Shown: in pieces, positions 1 through 8,175 of the stretch
Numbering within the stretch: position 1 is the stretch's first letter
How the letters are laid out: each line of letters opens with the position of its first letter
Made by a program: the position numbers and the translations under genes
Source: Bdellovibrio bacteriovorus
GTDB lineage: Bacteria > Bdellovibrionota > Bdellovibrionia > Bdellovibrionales > Bdellovibrionaceae
Direction of reading: 5' to 3'
Assembly (NCBI RefSeq): GCF_025558485.1
Contig: NZ_CP102930.1
Coordinates: 744,001 to 808,000 of the forward strand
DNA length: 64,000 nucleotides
The notes under the pieces: model-generated
What the model was told of the DNA's origin: nothing
What the model saw: the letters and a program-made list of their open reading frames with translations, nothing else
Database searches by the model: none

Positions 1-1
1 A

Positions 2-862
2 CTTTGTGCTCAGAATGGCCGCTCCTGGATTCAGGCTATGCGTCAGGCTGTGAATGCCACTTCCGGCGTTGTGTCTCAAAGCAAAGTGGAGCTTGAAAGC
101 TATCTGTCCAAGAGCGCTGACTACCGTCAGTGGAAAGCTCAATACACTTTGATCGAAACAGAGAAACTGACAATCAAACGTGTTGAAAAAGCGATGCAGG
201 AACTGGCTCAGGATAATTCTATCATTGACCGTTCTGAACTGGCTCAGCGCATGGTGAACCTGAAAGCCGGTCTGTTCGGTTCCCGCAGCTCCTGGAGCTT
301 CGGCAAGCCACCTGTTCTGGCTTGGATCAACCACACGAAAACCATGCACGATCAAGCCGTTGCCGCTTTCACCACAAACATGAGAGCACTTCGTCAGGGT
401 TCCTTCAGCATGACTGATTCCGGTCAGGGTAAAGGCATCCGAATCGTTATGGGCACTGTCTTTGAGGACCCTGTAATGATGAAGAATAGCAAAGCGATCA
501 GCGAAGCTATGAGCAACTTCAACCTGAAACAGCTTCCAGTGGGTTCTCGCGAGAACGAATTGGTCTGTCAGCAGCTTGAATCCGCTTGGTTGGACTGGTC
601 TGCATCCATCGACCATATCGGTGCGATCCAGTTCTTCTGTGACATGATTGATCCGGTTTTGGATGTTAAAATGGATTCTTCTGTTGTGACAGCCTGCCGT
701 GGTAACAAACAATTAGGTGGCCAAGGCTACTTGAAATCAGTTGTTGATCAGGCCAGAACGACCCTGGCATCCAAAGGCTTCCAGTCTGATGCCAACCTGG
801 TAAGCAAAAAATTGAAGGAACTTCAGTGCCCAATGCCTGCAGTTTCCGTGATGAACCAATAA
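2..862 (+). CDS. Partial hypothetical protein (5' end outside window)
   Basis: The frame is open to the left edge, so the ATG at 38 is probably internal and the true start lies upstream of the window. About 286 residues are visible. I recognise no family. The visible part looks largely helical, rich in Gln, Lys and Ser, with six scattered cysteines, which would fit an exported protein, but the N-terminus is missing so this cannot be tested. It ends in TAA just before a strong terminator, so it is the last gene of its transcript. Confidence 0.7.
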   Translation, partial: LCAQNGRSWIQAMRQAVNATSGVVSQSKVELESYLSKSADYRQWKAQYTLIETEKLTIKRVEKAMQELAQDNSIIDRSELAQRMVNLKAGLFGSRSSWSFGKPPVLAWINHTKTMHDQAVAAFTTNMRALRQGSFSMTDSGQGKGIRIVMGTVFEDPVMMKNSKAISEAMSNFNLKQLPVGSRENELVCQQLESAWLDWSASIDHIGAIQFFCDMIDPVLDVKMDSSVVTACRGNKQLGGQGYLKSVVDQARTTLASKGFQSDANLVSKKLKELQCPMPAVSVMNQ

Positions 863-890
863 TAAAGTCCCGATACAAATGCCAAAGCAA

Positions 891-926
891 AAAGGGCTCC
901 CTTCACAGGAGCCCTTTTTCTTTTTT
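891..926 (+). terminator. Rho-independent terminator of the first gene
   Basis: A perfect 10-bp stem AAAGGGCTCC (891-900) pairs with GGAGCCCTTT (908-917) around a 7-nt loop and is followed by a T-rich tract to 926. It sits 28 nt after the stop codon of the plus-strand gene and close to the end of the convergent minus-strand gene, so it may serve both strands. Confidence 0.85.
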
Positions 927-944
927 AAGTTCTGCATCTTCAAA

Positions 945-1541
945 CTATGGGAAGATTGAAACTTTCTCGGTGTTCAGCTGCGCTACATCCAAAATATCCT
1001 GACGACTTAAACCTGCCTGAGAAGTGCGAATCACAATCTGCATTCCCGCGCGCACATAGTCCTGCAAATCTGTTTTGGAAACTGCCGAATTCACATTCAA
1101 AATAAATGTCTTAGCAGCCGCCATTGCCAGTAGATCCAGCTTGCTCAGCCCCGAGCTGCCTGACAGCACCACCACCTGCACCCCGGCATTCAGCAAGGCC
1201 ACCAGATTATCCCGGGACAATCGACTGCCATCCACGTACAACACATAAGTGCCCGTCGCCGCCATATCCAGCAAATCCTGATTGGAATAACTGGTTTTAC
1301 TGACTGAAATTCCAATATTCACATTGGGGTTTGCCAGCATGGCCTGAAGATCGGATTTACCCACAATGCTGACCTGATTCTGGCAGTACGTGATGCGGGA
1401 GACTTTTGCGATCTCTGCCACATCAGTGGCGCTCATATTTGTGCCACTGTTTTGCGACAGACATTCTGAAAACTGCGGGGGTAATGCCGCCTCTGCTGAC
1501 AACGAAAGAAGCAAAGCCGAAGCCAGAATAAAAAATCTCAT
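945..1541 (-). CDS. Secreted protein made of short S-x-x-D-L repeats
   Basis: A 198-residue protein with a clear signal peptide (cleavage after the A-E-A near residue 18). The mature part is built from about seven repeats of 22-26 residues. Each opens with S-x-x-D-[LIV]-x-x-[ML], followed by a small Ala-rich turn and a short hydrophobic strand such as V-L-Y-V-D or I-L-N-V-N. This alternation of a helix start and a strand suggests a small solenoid; I do not recognise a named family. The ATG at 1541 is preferred over a GTG at 1547 because a GAGG ribosome site lies 5 nt upstream of it. Function unknown; the protein is probably periplasmic or surface-exposed. Confidence 0.75.
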   Translation of the reverse strand: MRFFILASALLLSLSAEAALPPQFSECLSQNSGTNMSATDVAEIAKVSRITYCQNQVSIVGKSDLQAMLANPNVNIGISVSKTSYSNQDLLDMAATGTYVLYVDGSRLSRDNLVALLNAGVQVVVLSGSSGLSKLDLLAMAAAKTFILNVNSAVSKTDLQDYVRAGMQIVIRTSQAGLSRQDILDVAQLNTEKVSIFP

Positions 1542-1643
1542 AAGCACCTCACGCCTTCAGTGTAGTTCTTATGAAAAGTTCCGGTCTAATAATTTTACTG
1601 ATATTTGCCAAACAAAGCAGGAGCTGCTGCGAAAAGCTGGCCC

Positions 1644-2648
1644 CTATTCGTCGAGGATGTAATTCAAAGGGTCCACGGCGGTTCCGTTAATGCGAACCTC
1701 GTAGTGCAAGTGAGGCCCTGTGGAGCGCCCGGTGTTACCCACGGCCCCGACAACGTCCCATTTGTTCACACGCTGCCCGGCCTGCACATAGATCTGTGAC
1801 AAGTGACCGAAACGAGTGGTCACACCATAGCCATAGTCAATTGTGATCAATTTTCCGTAAGATTCATCATAGCTGGCAAAAACAACCACGCCATCGGCCG
1901 GAGCATAAACCGGTGACCCAGGAGCTGCCGCAATATCAAGACCCGCATGCAGGGCCGTTTTCCCGGAGAACGGAGAAACCCGGTAACCAAAGCGCGATGT
2001 GATCCATCCCTTGGCCGGTTTCATATTCGGTGTGGAGTTCAGCAAACTTTGACGTTCAGACAGGCTTTCCCAAAGATCAATAACACTTTGTTCTTTGAGC
2101 TGGGTTTCCTTGACGGCTTTATCAATACGCACAACCAAAGAAGCATAGTCTTTGTCGGCATTTTCGTTGGCCAGTTCACCCGTTTGATCGTTCAAAGGTT
2201 TTTTATTGGCAAAGATCTGATCCTGTTCCACCAGAACATCGGCATCATCCCTTTGTTCCATCGGCTCGTATTCTTCCACGGGCTGACCGGCGGCAGGTTT
2301 GGCCCCCATTGTCAGCTTGGTGATACGATCATCCGCATCGACATTGGTGATCAGTTTCAATTTGGTGGTGAAAGTCTTCACCCGCTCCAGAGAGTTCTCC
2401 AACGCGCTGACTTTACTTTCAACGACCTGGAATTGCTTGATGAGCTGGGCGTTTTCCGCCTTCAGGCGTTTATTTTCCATGGCCTGCAAAAGCAAACCGA
2501 AATAATCCACCAGACCTGCGGCAAAAATAATGATCACAATCGCAGAGATAAAGGAAATGGCTTTAAGCCAGGCAGCCGAGAGCACAAGCTTACGGGTTTT
2601 CCCCGTCTGATTGCTCACAATAAACAGCGTGACTTTCTTTTTATCCAA
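1644..2648 (-). CDS. Membrane-anchored M23 (LytM) peptidoglycan endopeptidase
   Basis: 334 residues. A basic N-terminus is followed by one membrane segment (about residues 27-50), a coiled coil (about 55-105), an acidic linker, and a C-terminal M23 domain from about residue 213. The zinc motifs are intact: H-A-G-L-D (near 232), G-H-L-S and H-L-H-Y-E (near 312). Such proteins cut, or regulate the cutting of, peptide cross-links in the periplasm. In Bdellovibrio-like bacteria they may act on self or prey wall, which the sequence cannot decide. The start is TTG, chosen because AAGGAG lies 8 nt upstream. It follows the PP2C phosphatase gene by 23 nt and is probably co-transcribed with it. Confidence 0.9.
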   Translation of the reverse strand: MDKKKVTLFIVSNQTGKTRKLVLSAAWLKAISFISAIVIIIFAAGLVDYFGLLLQAMENKRLKAENAQLIKQFQVVESKVSALENSLERVKTFTTKLKLITNVDADDRITKLTMGAKPAAGQPVEEYEPMEQRDDADVLVEQDQIFANKKPLNDQTGELANENADKDYASLVVRIDKAVKETQLKEQSVIDLWESLSERQSLLNSTPNMKPAKGWITSRFGYRVSPFSGKTALHAGLDIAAAPGSPVYAPADGVVVFASYDESYGKLITIDYGYGVTTRFGHLSQIYVQAGQRVNKWDVVGAVGNTGRSTGPHLHYEVRINGTAVDPLNYILDE

Positions 2649-2671
2649 AACCTTAGCTCCTTAAAACAGAC

Positions 2672-3397
2672 TCACTCGTGGAAATGCACTAGCATGACTG
2701 TGACGTTGTCATCTCCACCATTGGCCAAGGCTTGTTCTACACAGGCTTTAACGGCTTTGTCAGGTGTATTTTGATTTAAAATCTCAGAAATTCTTTTATC
2801 GTCCACCAAACCGGAAAGACCATCAGAACACATGAGGAAAATTTCCCCAGGGAAAATCTCGCGCTCAATGATATCCGGATAGACTTCGCGCTCGTAACCC
2901 ACGCTGCGCGTGATGACGTTTCGCCCCACAAATTGACGAACCTGTTCTTCACTCATGACACCGGCACGCAGCTGTTCATTGATAAGTGAATGATCTTCGG
3001 TGATCTGCCACAGATGAGGCCGCTTAAACAGATAACAGCGGGAGTCGCCGACATTTCCCACATACAGATGTTTGCCGCGGATATATGCCATCACCATCGT
3101 GGTGCCCATCCCCGCCAGCTCCGGACGTTCGTTGGCGGCTTTATCAAAAATTCGTTTAGATGACTCTTCGTAGGCTTGCAGAATCACTTCACGCGGCGAT
3201 TTTTTATGAACATCCGGCTGAAGCATGATTTCTTCCACCGTTTCAACCGCCATGCTCGAGGCGACTTCACCGCCTGAGTGTCCACCCATTCCATCCGCCA
3301 CGATAAAAAGTCCCAGCTCTCGATTGATGAGGCAGGAATCTTGATTCGAATCACGACGAAGACCTTTATCTGTCAGATACCACGAGTCAAATTTCAT
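2672..3397 (-). CDS. PP2C-family Ser/Thr protein phosphatase (PrpC/Stp1-like)
   Basis: A 241-residue soluble PP2C phosphatase that removes phosphate from Ser/Thr residues using two metal ions. The family motifs appear in order: R-x-S-N-Q-D-S near the N-terminus, A-D-G-M-G-G-H-S-G-G (metal site), G-M-G-T-T, V-G-D-S-R, C-S-D-G-L and G-G-D-D-N-V at the C-terminus. The length is typical for the bacterial stand-alone form. A TTG at 3436 would add 13 residues without any family signal; the ATG at 3397 places the first strand where the family usually begins. No kinase gene is adjacent, so its partner is unknown. It heads the operon with the M23 peptidase. Confidence 0.9.
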   Translation of the reverse strand: MKFDSWYLTDKGLRRDSNQDSCLINRELGLFIVADGMGGHSGGEVASSMAVETVEEIMLQPDVHKKSPREVILQAYEESSKRIFDKAANERPELAGMGTTMVMAYIRGKHLYVGNVGDSRCYLFKRPHLWQITEDHSLINEQLRAGVMSEEQVRQFVGRNVITRSVGYEREVYPDIIEREIFPGEIFLMCSDGLSGLVDDKRISEILNQNTPDKAVKACVEQALANGGDDNVTVMLVHFHE

Positions 3398-3531
3398 AGT
3401 TGTATCATTTTCACCCACTCCTGACAGAAGAGTCAAAGTCTGGCCCTAGACTTGGGTCGCAATCTTTGAGCCCGACTCACCATCACCTCAATATCAAGTG
3501 TCATAATACCGATAGAAAGGGGTGAGGTCTT

Positions 3532-4482
3532 ATGAAGAAGTCACCGTCTTTCAGAAAGTATATTGTGCTCTCCCTGGCTCTCCACGTGTTTGTGGTGGCG
3601 GGTTTCTACATCGCAGGACTTTTCCAACATGAAGCCCCTCTGAAAGAGACAGTCAGCATCGACTTTCTGACTCCGGACCAGCTTCAACAATTTGCCAAGG
3701 CTGAGCAATTAGCTCAAAAGAAAGCCTTGCTGGTGTCTGCGAACCAAGTCGTAGAGCAGAGTGAGACTTCCGCCAACGAAGAAGAGGTCGATACACGCTT
3801 TTTAAGCGCCAAAAACCAAAAGGTCGAAAAGCAGACCATCGCCGCTCAACGTGGTCAGTTTCAAAACCTGAAAAAGGCCGAGCCTAAAAAAACCGGCCCT
3901 AAAGGCGACGGCCGTCAGAAGGCTGTGACCAAATCCGAGGAAGCTAAAAAACAGATCGCCAAGGATCTTTTCAAGGGCTTTGACGCCAGTGAAGCGATTG
4001 AAAGACAGAAAATTGCCGATCAAAAATCTGGACTGGGCGAAGGCCGTGGTACCGGTGAACAAAACGCCGGAACCGGCGCGGAAGCCAGTCAGTCAAATGA
4101 TTATGTTAAGGACGTGAACACAGGTTTGGAAACTTTGCTGAACACGCGCGAGTTCAAGTACTACTCGTACTACAACCGTATTCGCAAACAGCTTTCCCAA
4201 CACTGGGAAGGGCGCGTTCGTGAAAAACTTAGCAAAATGTTCAAAGAAGGCCGTTCCCCGGCGGCCGCCAATCAGGATCGTATCACCAAGCTGATGATCG
4301 TTCTGAATGATAAAGGCACGCTGGTACGTGTGCAGGTTCTTAGTGACTCCGGTGTTCGTGATCTTGATGATGCCGCCATTGAGGCCTTCCGTGCGGCAGC
4401 TCCGTTCCCGAATCCACCCAAAGGAATCATCGAAGGCGATGGCACCGTAAAAATTCGCTGGGATTTTGTTCTGGAAACCTAA
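3532..4482 (+). CDS. TonB/TolA-like energy-transducing protein
   Basis: 316 residues. One N-terminal membrane anchor (about 9-28) is followed by a long Lys/Ala/Glu/Gln-rich periplasmic stalk (about 45-190, including a Gly/Thr-rich stretch) and a C-terminal TonB-like domain (about 225-316) with the typical strand-helix-strand pattern ending in I-R-W-D-F. Proteins of this shape carry energy from ExbB/ExbD or TolQ/TolR motors to outer-membrane partners; no motor genes lie nearby. A GGGGTGAGG ribosome site precedes the ATG. It is divergent from the PP2C/M23 operon with a 134-nt intergenic region that must hold both promoters. Confidence 0.8.
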   Translation: MKKSPSFRKYIVLSLALHVFVVAGFYIAGLFQHEAPLKETVSIDFLTPDQLQQFAKAEQLAQKKALLVSANQVVEQSETSANEEEVDTRFLSAKNQKVEKQTIAAQRGQFQNLKKAEPKKTGPKGDGRQKAVTKSEEAKKQIAKDLFKGFDASEAIERQKIADQKSGLGEGRGTGEQNAGTGAEASQSNDYVKDVNTGLETLLNTREFKYYSYYNRIRKQLSQHWEGRVREKLSKMFKEGRSPAAANQDRITKLMIVLNDKGTLVRVQVLSDSGVRDLDDAAIEAFRAAAPFPNPPKGIIEGDGTVKIRWDFVLET

Positions 4483-4493
4483 GCGCTTTTCAT

Positions 4494-4517
4494 GAGGCCT
4501 CCTCACTAAGAGGCCTC
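4494..4517. repeat. Inverted repeat between tonB-like gene and MFS gene
   Basis: GAGGCCTC occurs at 4494-4501 and again at 4510-4517, giving an 8-bp stem 11 nt after the TonB-like stop codon. There is no T tract on either strand, so it is at best a weak terminator or an mRNA end stabiliser. Confidence 0.45.
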
Positions 4518-4531
4518 TGCTGACTTCCCCC

Positions 4532-4560
4532 GTGCAAATCAATTCTCTTCCTGCTATGAA
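4532..4560 (+). promoter_or_regulatory. Extended -10 promoter for leaderless MFS gene
   Basis: TGC-TATGAA (-10 hexamer 4555-4560, with an extended TG at 4552) ends exactly 6 nt before the ATG at 4567. A weak -35 (GTGCAA, 4532-4537) sits 17 nt upstream. No Shine-Dalgarno sequence is present, so transcription probably begins at the A of the start codon. Confidence 0.5.
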
Positions 4561-4566
4561 GTGCCC

Positions 4567-5760
4567 ATGCACTCCTCCACTGCCAAATACAACATTCCCT
4601 TTGCCGCTTTGATTCTGCTTTTAGCCAGTTTGACGGCTTTCGGTCCCCTGTCGATTGATATGTATCTGCCGGCATTTCCGGCTATTGCAGAAAATCTGGG
4701 AGTGCCCCTTTCCTCTGTGCAGCTTTCATTGGCTTCTTTTTTTGTAGGGCTGGCAACCGGTCAGATTTTTTATGGTCCATTAACAGATCGCTATGGGCGT
4801 AAGAAGCCCCTGTATGTGGGACTGGGAATTTACGCAGCGGCCTCGGTCGTATGCACCTTTACCAAAAACGTTGAAATGCTGATTCTGTTCCGCTTTCTGC
4901 AAGCTTTGGGTTCCTGCGCTGGTGTGGTGATTTCGCGTGCGATTGTGCGTGATCTTTTCACACACCAGGAAACAGCGAAAGTGTTTTCCCTGCTGATGCT
5001 GGTGATGGGGGCCGCTCCGATTCTGGCCCCTGTTCTGGGAGGACAAATCAGTGAGCATTTCGGCTGGCGCATGATCTTTGCCCTGTTGGCCGTTATCAGC
5101 ACTTTGTGCATCATCCTGATTGCCACCTTCCTTCCTGAGACACATCACCCCGATCAACGGGTGCATATCAAAGATTCGTGGAAGATTTACGGCAGTATTC
5201 TGAAAGACCGCAACTTTATGGGTTACGCTCTGGCCGGAGGCGCTGCACAGGCGGGCATGTTCGCCTATATCACCGGGTCTTCCTTTGTCTTTATCAACCA
5301 CTTTGGCATTCCCGCAAAAAGTTTTGGCTGGGTCTTTGGTTCCAACGCTGTGGGTTTGATTTTATGTTCGCAAATCAACACTCGTCTGCTGAAGCGTCTT
5401 AGTTATGATGTGATTCTGGAAAAGATCTTTGTCATTCTGGCGGTTCTGGGAGCACTGCTTGCCGCTGCCGGAATTTTGAACTGGGGCTTCTGGGGAATCA
5501 TGATTCCTTTGTTCCTTTTTATTGCCAGTCTGGGCATGACCTTTCCAAATTCCACAGCTGGCGCAATGGCCACACAGAAAAAAAGCGCAGGAAGTGCGTC
5601 GGCTCTGCTGGGAACTTTGCAATACGGTATTGCGGCCCTTTCCTCTGCCGCTGTCAGTCGCCTGCATGACGGTACAACCATGCCGATGTGTGTGCTGATG
5701 GGATGCTTTGGCGTACTGGCACTGATTCTTCATCGCGTGATCATCAAAAGGGCTCTTTAA
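4567..5760 (+). CDS. Bcr/CflA-type MFS drug efflux transporter
   Basis: 397 residues with 12 predicted membrane segments. The N-terminal signature S-I-D-M-Y-L-P-A-F-P of the Bcr/CflA (DHA1) subfamily is present, as is loop motif A (G-P-L-T-D-R-Y-G-R-K-K-P, about residues 70-81) between helices 2 and 3. Proteins of this group export small hydrophobic or cationic drugs such as bicyclomycin or chloramphenicol in exchange for protons; the substrate here is unknown. An in-frame GTG at 4561 is possible, but the ATG at 4567 fits a leaderless transcript. No regulator gene is adjacent. Confidence 0.88.
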   Translation: MHSSTAKYNIPFAALILLLASLTAFGPLSIDMYLPAFPAIAENLGVPLSSVQLSLASFFVGLATGQIFYGPLTDRYGRKKPLYVGLGIYAAASVVCTFTKNVEMLILFRFLQALGSCAGVVISRAIVRDLFTHQETAKVFSLLMLVMGAAPILAPVLGGQISEHFGWRMIFALLAVISTLCIILIATFLPETHHPDQRVHIKDSWKIYGSILKDRNFMGYALAGGAAQAGMFAYITGSSFVFINHFGIPAKSFGWVFGSNAVGLILCSQINTRLLKRLSYDVILEKIFVILAVLGALLAAAGILNWGFWGIMIPLFLFIASLGMTFPNSTAGAMATQKKSAGSASALLGTLQYGIAALSSAAVSRLHDGTTMPMCVLMGCFGVLALILHRVIIKRAL

Positions 5761-5786
5761 AAGTCATCACAGAAAAAATATCGAAC

Positions 5787-5821
5787 AGAGGTGGTTCGTC
5801 GTCAGAGATCGTCACCTCTTT
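5787..5821 (+). terminator. Weak hairpin terminator after MFS gene
   Basis: AGAGGTG (5787-5793) pairs with CACCTCT (5813-5819), with a partly paired interior and only a short T run after it. It lies 26 nt after the MFS stop codon. The weak T tract keeps confidence low. Confidence 0.35.
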
Positions 5822-5923
5822 ACAACTTTGACAACACCCCCGATCCCAAGTCCCACCTATTCCTTAATAAAAGGCACGATAGCTGCTTTTAAAAAGCCGT
5901 GACCTTCTTTAAGGAGTCTCAAA

Positions 5924-7537
5924 ATGAGAAAGCCGCGAGTGCCGGGCATGTTCAAAAAAATCAGACTTTGTTCCCTGTGGGGCGGCGCTATTTTGAGTTT
6001 GCTAACGGCCCCAACGGCGCTGGCCGCCTCCGAGCACTTTTCTGCCGGAGCAAAAGAAGTGCGAAATGCCCCATGCCGCTATCCCGTTCTGACTAAAATT
6101 TCTGAGATTGAAAAGTATTTTCAGAATAAAGTACGCCTGTCAGAGAAAAGCACCTTTGAGGTTCTGGGCTTTAAGTTTGTTAACGACAGTTCATTTTATG
6201 TAAAACATTTTAAAGACCTGATCGAGCCCTCTGAAAACACCGCCTATGATGAACAAGATCCCCGCATCGAGAACGCACGGAGAAAATGTCATTCAGTTCG
6301 CTGTGCCCTGACGATGATCATGGGAAGATCCGAATCCCTGAAGGCTCTTTATCTTCTGGATAAATACCGTCTGAATGTGGCCCCGATGAAATACTATGGC
6401 GCGGGCTATTTCAAAGACAGAGATCTGGATATTATCCTTGAAACCATGGCGCTGGTTCCTCCGCATCTGCTGCCTCTTTCAGATATTAAACAGCTGACTC
6501 ATGCGGGCCCCAAATCCACGCAGGAGGAAAATGTTTATGCCGATTCCTCCATGCAATTTTATGACTTCTGGGATACGGAATCCACCGACATGAAAAAGTA
6601 TCTGCTGTTTCACGAAATCGCTCATAACTGGTCTGATGTGGTGGCCACCGATCTGGATGAATCCCAAGCCTGGTTGAACATCACGGGCTGGGAAAAGATC
6701 GCTTCTTTCATGATGGTGGACTGGAAACATCCGCATCGTGGGGACTTTGGCTATAAATCCTGGGTTTCCCAGTATGCCAGCATCAATTCATGGGAGGACT
6801 TTGCCGAGTCCGTGTCTGCCTATCGTTTCAATCCGGAAAAGCTGTTGCAAGCCAGTCCGTCCCGGTATCAGTTTATTAAAAGTAAAATCTTCGGCAACAT
6901 CGAGTTCCGTAATGGAAAGAACTGTCAGCTTGACAGTGTAGCTCAAGAAGCAGCCAAGCTGGAACAACACGCCTTGCAGGTACTGGATCACAAGGTCAAT
7001 GTTTACAACGATATCACGACTGAAATCGAAAAGATGCCTTTGCGTGACAGCATCGCAAAAACCTGTGGGTCTGAACTGAAAAACACGATTCTGAACAAGG
7101 CCGGCGCCGTTTCCCAATTCAATGCCTGCTTCAAAGAGATCCTGACGAAAAATCTGGCAGAGGCCTTCAATTGGATGACTTTGGATCGTCAGGCGGATTC
7201 AACCCGTATCCATTTCGAAAAAGCCAAACGGGATTTTATCAGTCAGTGGCTGGAAAACACTTTTGTGACACAAAAGATGAAGTCCATCCGCTGGTCAGCC
7301 ACAAGGGATTACAACTGCTCTGCCTTCGCGAAAAACTACAAGAGTGTTTTTGTCCTGGATCTGGAAACACCGACCTTGGCAAACCAGGAAGCTCATGCCA
7401 TGAAGTATGAACTCGCACCCGCTATCGGTTACTGGATTTGTGCGGATTCAAAAAACAAATCTGCCAAAACTGCAAGTATCGACAAAACCAGCTTCGACTT
7501 TTTGAAAAAGTGGCTGTATTCCCGACTGAATATTTAG
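5924..7537 (+). CDS. Secreted HExxH putative zinc metalloprotease
   Basis: 537 residues with a signal peptide (hydrophobic stretch about 15-32, cleavage after A-L-A-A). A zinc-peptidase signature F-H-E-I-A-H-N-W-S-D lies near residue 230 (HExxH). Downstream acidic residues, including a W-E-D-F-A-E-S motif about 60 residues later, could supply the third zinc ligand, as in gluzincin or anthrax-lethal-factor-like (M34) peptidases. The rest has about eight cysteines, suggesting disulphides and extracytoplasmic location. I do not recognise an exact family. AAGGAG lies 8 nt before the ATG. It stands alone, probably secreted to the periplasm or into prey. Confidence 0.75.
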   Translation: MRKPRVPGMFKKIRLCSLWGGAILSLLTAPTALAASEHFSAGAKEVRNAPCRYPVLTKISEIEKYFQNKVRLSEKSTFEVLGFKFVNDSSFYVKHFKDLIEPSENTAYDEQDPRIENARRKCHSVRCALTMIMGRSESLKALYLLDKYRLNVAPMKYYGAGYFKDRDLDIILETMALVPPHLLPLSDIKQLTHAGPKSTQEENVYADSSMQFYDFWDTESTDMKKYLLFHEIAHNWSDVVATDLDESQAWLNITGWEKIASFMMVDWKHPHRGDFGYKSWVSQYASINSWEDFAESVSAYRFNPEKLLQASPSRYQFIKSKIFGNIEFRNGKNCQLDSVAQEAAKLEQHALQVLDHKVNVYNDITTEIEKMPLRDSIAKTCGSELKNTILNKAGAVSQFNACFKEILTKNLAEAFNWMTLDRQADSTRIHFEKAKRDFISQWLENTFVTQKMKSIRWSATRDYNCSAFAKNYKSVFVLDLETPTLANQEAHAMKYELAPAIGYWICADSKNKSAKTASIDKTSFDFLKKWLYSRLNI

Positions 7538-7661
7538 TCCGTGAGGCAGCTTGCCCCGGCTTTGGCGGCAGTCTGCCCCGACGACTCGCTGGCTCTGGCT
7601 TTTATTTCAGCTCAACCGACATGCCCTTTGCATTGGGGGTCTTTCTGAAAAAGGAGACCCC

Positions 7662-7829
7662 ATGAAACACCATCCTACCAAACCGCCCACAACCAAACCC
7701 ACGCAAAAACCAAGTCCCCCGATTCACAAACCCAGCCGCCATCAGGGCACCGCCAAACCCGATACGGGCCGGGTGCACCGAACCCCCGAGGGAACTATCG
7801 AGGAAAGTTACGAGGAACAAGCTCCTTAA
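7662..7829 (+). CDS. Small basic proline-rich peptide (55 aa)
   Basis: A 55-residue ORF with an excellent ribosome site (AAGGAG at 7651-7656, 5 nt before the ATG). The first 40 residues are almost all Pro, Thr, Lys and His, with repeats such as K-P-P-T-T-K-P-T; the tail is acidic (E-G-T-I-E-E-S-Y-E-E). No signal peptide, no membrane segment and no recognised family. Low-complexity basic peptides with an acidic tail could bind nucleic acid or cell wall, but that is only a guess. It may share the transcript of the preceding metalloprotease. Confidence 0.6.
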   Translation: MKHHPTKPPTTKPTQKPSPPIHKPSRHQGTAKPDTGRVHRTPEGTIEESYEEQAP

Positions 7830-7830
7830 A

Positions 7831-7899
7831 TCACCGAGGCAGGACCTCTTTAGTTAGCCTTAAAACGCGCCGATAACGTAAATACTGTTTTTTACGCAT
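7831..7899 (-). CDS. Tiny basic ORF (22 aa) with near-perfect SD
   Basis: A 22-codon minus-strand ORF begins at 7899 with AGGAGG 6 nt before its ATG and ends at TGA. The peptide is strongly basic (nine Arg/Lys) with R-Y-R-R and R-L-T-K segments. Its ribosome site can be paired with an upstream CTCCTGT, and the loop of that hairpin (CCGATAAC) is complementary to GTTATCGG inside the ORF, which gives two competing folds. The frame is also open further upstream, but without another good ribosome site. It could be a leader peptide or a small regulated peptide; no gene follows on this strand. Confidence 0.35.
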   Translation of the reverse strand: MRKKQYLRYRRVLRLTKEVLPR

Positions 7900-7936
7900 C
7901 GGACACCTCCTGTTGTTATCGGACAGGAGATCCACC

Positions 7937-7974
7937 AAAAGCGAGGCTGGCGAAGGCTTTCCTCGCTTTTGCAT
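7937..7974 (+). terminator. Hairpin with T runs
   Basis: A perfect 10-bp stem, AAAAGCGAGG (7937-7946) with CCTCGCTTTT (7961-7970), is followed on the plus strand by an interrupted T tract (TTTTGCATTTT). It could terminate a plus-strand transcript coming from the Pro-rich peptide gene, or one antisense to the tiny minus-strand ORF. Confidence 0.5.
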
Positions 7975-8159
7975 TTTGAAGCCCATAAAGGCCCGTCGGC
8001 CGCTGAGAGCTGATTTCCTTTTAAACACCCTCCAGCCTAAAAGGGCACCTGCCTGGGCCCATCTCAAAATGAGACAACCAAAATCAATATATGAAATCTG
8101 AGCCCCTTTCGATGGGCCCCCGGCTTGCTTCCTTGAGTATAGATGGATCTGAAGAAATA

Positions 8160-8175
8160 TTAACTAAATGGTTAA
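8160..8175. promoter_or_regulatory. 16-bp palindromic operator, copy 1
   Basis: TTAACTAAATGGTTAA is an inverted repeat with arms TTAAC/GTTAA. It differs by one base from the palindrome in front of the TIGR02147-type regulator gene (11529-11544). It lies 104 nt upstream of the lipoprotein operon start and is followed by further A/T-rich half-site-like sequence (GATAAC). Probable binding site of that regulator; the spacing suggests control of this operon. Confidence 0.6.

Noticed and set aside
1947..2774. Plus-strand frame of 275 codons opposite the M23 peptidase gene
   Set aside because: Antisense shadow; it crosses the end of two well-supported genes.
3437..3531. Clear -35/-10 promoters for the divergent PP2C and TonB-like genes
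   Set aside because: Hexamer-like pieces (TTGAGC, CATAAT) are present but not at usable spacing, so no promoter is called.
7831..8067. Longer version (78 codons) of the tiny minus-strand ORF
   Set aside because: No ribosome site at its ATG and composition typical of non-coding DNA; the 22-codon start has AGGAGG.
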